24,757 nucleotides of DNA from Salinisphaera sp. UBA6602 (GTDB lineage: Bacteria; Pseudomonadota; Gammaproteobacteria; Nevskiales; Salinisphaeraceae): contig DJIE01000049.1 in assembly GCA_002433465.1 (NCBI GenBank), positions 1 through 24,757 on the forward strand. The letters are read 5' to 3'. The notes beneath the pieces are model-generated. The model searched no databases and was not told where the DNA came from. It was given only the letters and a program-made list of their open reading frames with translations. Numbering within the stretch: the first letter of the stretch is position 1; every line of letters begins with the position of its first letter. A program made the translations under genes and the position numbers. Positions 23,079-24,757 of the stretch are shown here, one piece after another.

Positions 23079-24119
23079 ATGACACAGTCGCAAAAGATGA
23101 ATTCGGCCGGCGAGGCGATCTTCGAAGCCCATGTGGCGTTCGAACTCGAGCAATGGCGCGGCAAGGGCGCTACCCAGCGCCTGCAGGACGAGGTCGACGC
23201 GGTCTGGAAATGGGCCGACCAGACGACGCTGGAAACGCTGGTATCGGTGGATACCGTGCGCGGCGCGGCCGAGCGGCTGGCCCTGGATATGTCGCTGCCC
23301 GACGATCTGGCCGGCGTGATCGGCGGCATTGCCAACGATCTGATCTGCCACGACGTCAACAAGAACACGCGGGTGCAGGACGTCATCGACGAGTCCCTGT
23401 TCGACGACGGGGTGTCGCTGTTCGTCGAACTGGAAGCGCTGCGTGCGCGCCTGATCACGCGGCTTCTAGACAGTCCGGTCTATACCGCGCTGGCTTCGGA
23501 TGTGCTCTATCAGGGCATCAAGGACTACATCTTTTCGGATACCGGCGCGATCAATTCGATCCCGGGCGTTTCGTCGCTGCTCAAGGGCTCCAGCAGCGCC
23601 CTGAGCAAGCGCATGCCGGGGCTCGAAGCCCAGGTCGAAAAACGGGTACGGGCCTATATCGAGAACAATACCGCGAAGACGCTGGCACGCAGCCAGGAAA
23701 TGCTGATCGAATCCCTGGACGAAGAACGGATTCGTGCGATCGCCTCCGAAATCTGGGCCGAGATCCACGACAAGAAGCTGTCGATCGAAGAAGTGGTCGA
23801 CAGCGACGAACTCCAGAAGCTGGTCGATTACGGCCTGCGCATCTGGCAGGAACTGCGCGAGACCCAGTATGTCGGCGAGCTGGTCGACGCGGCCGTGGTG
23901 TCGTATTTCGAACGCAACGGCAAGCGCAAGCTCACCGATGTGCTTGGCGATGTCGGCGTCGATCGCGATCTGCTGCGACAGGAAGCCGAAACGCTGGCGC
24001 CACTGGTGATCGAGGGGCTGGCCGAAAGCGGCCTGCTCGAGGATCTGGTACGCCGTCGCCTGGCGGCGTTCTATGCTTCGGACGCGTTCGAAAAGGCGCT
24101 CAACAGCGCCTCCGACTGA
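23079..24119 (+). CDS. conserved-looking cytoplasmic protein of unknown function, mostly alpha-helical
   Basis: This is a 346-residue soluble acidic protein that I cannot place in a named family. It has no signal peptide. A region at about 125-175 (LITRLLDSPVYTALASDVLYQGIKDYIF, then INSIPGVSSLLKGSSSAL) is more hydrophobic and may touch membrane. The remainder is rich in charged helices, with a likely coiled part at 185-235 (VEKRVRAYIENNTAKTLARSQEM; EERIRAIASEIWAEIHDKK). Codon use looks like that of its neighbours. An ATG at 23097 is an alternative start. No strong ribosome site is visible at either. It is convergent with speE, sharing a hairpin. Confidence 0.82.
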   Translation: MTQSQKMNSAGEAIFEAHVAFELEQWRGKGATQRLQDEVDAVWKWADQTTLETLVSVDTVRGAAERLALDMSLPDDLAGVIGGIANDLICHDVNKNTRVQDVIDESLFDDGVSLFVELEALRARLITRLLDSPVYTALASDVLYQGIKDYIFSDTGAINSIPGVSSLLKGSSSALSKRMPGLEAQVEKRVRAYIENNTAKTLARSQEMLIESLDEERIRAIASEIWAEIHDKKLSIEEVVDSDELQKLVDYGLRIWQELRETQYVGELVDAAVVSYFERNGKRKLTDVLGDVGVDRDLLRQEAETLAPLVIEGLAESGLLEDLVRRRLAAFYASDAFEKALNSASD

Positions 24120-24131
24120 TGTGTCCGGCGC

Positions 24132-24159
24132 GTGGCGCCGGTGTGATCACCGGCGCCAC
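24132..24159. terminator. perfect 12-bp hairpin between convergent genes
   Basis: GTGGCGCCGGTG (24132-24143) pairs with CACCGGCGCCAC (24148-24159) around TGAT. It lies 12 nt after the plus-strand stop and 8 nt after the speE stop. It is symmetric, so it can act on both strands. There is no T-tract on either side. Confidence 0.6.
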
Positions 24160-24167
24160 GGCGGTGG

Positions 24168-24757
24168 TCAGTCGGCCAGGATACGGGCCATGAAGGCGGG
24201 TTGTGCGAACGCGGCATTGTGCATGGCGGGCGTGTAGTAGAACGTCTGAAAATCGAGCCCGCCCTGCGGCGCATACAGGCTGCGCGTATCACGCACCGCC
24301 AGCGTGGCCGACCACCAGCCGGTGGGGTAGCTCGGCTGCGGAAAACTCAGCAGATGGGTATCGGCAAAGCCGGCCGCCCGCAGGCCGCCGTGCATCTCGC
24401 CGATGAGTTCGCTGTGCACCAGCGGCGATTCGCTCTGCTGTACCAGCAGGCCGCCGTTGCCGAGTACGCGATGGCATTGCTTGTAGAAGGCTTCGTTGAA
24501 CAGCCCCTCGGCCGGGCCGATCGGGTCGGTGCTGTCGATGATGATCAGGTCGACGCTGGCATCCGGCGCGTTTTTCATCCAGGCCACGCCGTCCACGAAG
24601 GCCAGGGTCGCGCGTGGATCCTCGTTCGAATCGCACAGCGCCGGGAAGTATTCCTCGGCGATGCGGGTGACCCGTTCATCGATCTCGATCTGGGTGGCGG
24701 ACTCGACGCTATCGTGCTTGAGCACTTCGCGCAGGGTGCCGCAATCGCCGCCGCCGA
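24168..24757 (-). CDS. speE: spermidine synthase, C-terminal part (truncated by window edge)
   Basis: About 196 codons are visible, beginning inside the AdoMet-binding motif GGGDCGTLREVLKH at the right edge. The next parts are QIEIDERV (decarboxylated-AdoMet pocket), IIIDSTDPIGPAEGLF carrying the catalytic Asp, QQSESP, and FPQPSYPTGWWSATLA near the end. These are in the order and spacing of SpeE, which transfers an aminopropyl group from decarboxylated AdoMet to putrescine. The first motif has Cys where most family members have Gly (GGGDGG), a mild oddity. The N-terminal third lies outside the window. It is convergent with the 346-residue gene, with a shared hairpin. Confidence 0.94.
   Translation of the reverse strand, partial: GGGDCGTLREVLKHDSVESATQIEIDERVTRIAEEYFPALCDSNEDPRATLAFVDGVAWMKNAPDASVDLIIIDSTDPIGPAEGLFNEAFYKQCHRVLGNGGLLVQQSESPLVHSELIGEMHGGLRAAGFADTHLLSFPQPSYPTGWWSATLAVRDTRSLYAPQGGLDFQTFYYTPAMHNAAFAQPAFMARILAD

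Noticed and set aside
22815..23351. A 178-codon minus-strand frame overlapping the start of the 346-residue gene
   Set aside because: Most of it is antisense to a better coding frame and it lacks a start signal.
1..24757. tRNA genes, insertion sequences, prophage or a defence system
   Set aside because: No cloverleaf or TTCGAATCC-type arm, no transposase or integrase motifs, no direct-repeat arrays and no toxin-antitoxin or nuclease genes were found.

Overview
This window reads as ordinary chromosome of a high-GC gammaproteobacterium that lives with salt or osmotic stress. The evidence is the gene set: a stand-alone ectoine hydroxylase, a BCCT osmolyte-type carrier, E. coli-like PurT, SlyD, OsmC and a YfcG-type GST, many acidic proteins, and small stress proteins (CsbD, DUF1328, YqaE/Pmp3). 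I would guess a Salinisphaera-like or related halotolerant lineage; that is an inference from gene style, not a database match. I see no phage, transposase, CRISPR array, tRNA or rRNA.

Layout. 1-3.6 kb (minus): an edge-truncated membrane protein, a 2-Cys OhrR-type peroxide regulator, a luciferase-like flavin oxidoreductase, a 52-residue YqaE/Pmp3 protein and a secreted acetamidase/formamidase-family protein with a strong terminator. 3.9-5.6 kb (plus): a BCCT transporter diverging from the amidase, with a textbook terminator. 6.0-7.5 kb (minus): an M23 peptidoglycan endopeptidase. 8.5-11.0 kb (plus): an APC permease, then a secreted Sel1-repeat/double-SH3b protein. 11.2-16.0 kb (minus): SDR, SlyD, OsmC, a second SDR, a tiny acidic lipoprotein and PurT. 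16.1-18.5 kb (plus): a CoA-transferase/GST/membrane-protein operon with an ATGA overlap. 18.6-20.6 kb: a divergent soluble PAS histidine kinase and a FixJ/NarL-type response regulator. 20.7-22.75 kb (minus): a run of stress genes, from upstream to downstream CsbD, EctD, host-attachment-family protein, DUF1328. 23.1-24.1 kb (plus): a 346-residue protein I do not recognise. The right edge holds the C-terminal two thirds of spermidine synthase.

How the genes may work together. Peroxide and redox stress (OhrR, OsmC, YfcG-like GST, flavin oxidoreductase), osmotic or desiccation stress (BCCT, EctD, CsbD, YqaE, DUF1328, acidic lipoprotein) and envelope upkeep (M23, Sel1-SH3b) recur through the window, but mostly as separate units with their own hairpins rather than as one operon.

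The most unusual signal is not protein-coding. A two-hairpin intergenic repeat of about 70 nt occurs three times (8009-8080, 11027-11097, 18566-18633). Two copies agree at 46 of 51 core positions, including an identical 20-nt stretch. Also worth a look are the altered substrate-box residues in the BCCT carrier, ectD without ectABC, and a set of GGCGCC-centred perfect hairpins without U-tracts between genes in the right-hand part.
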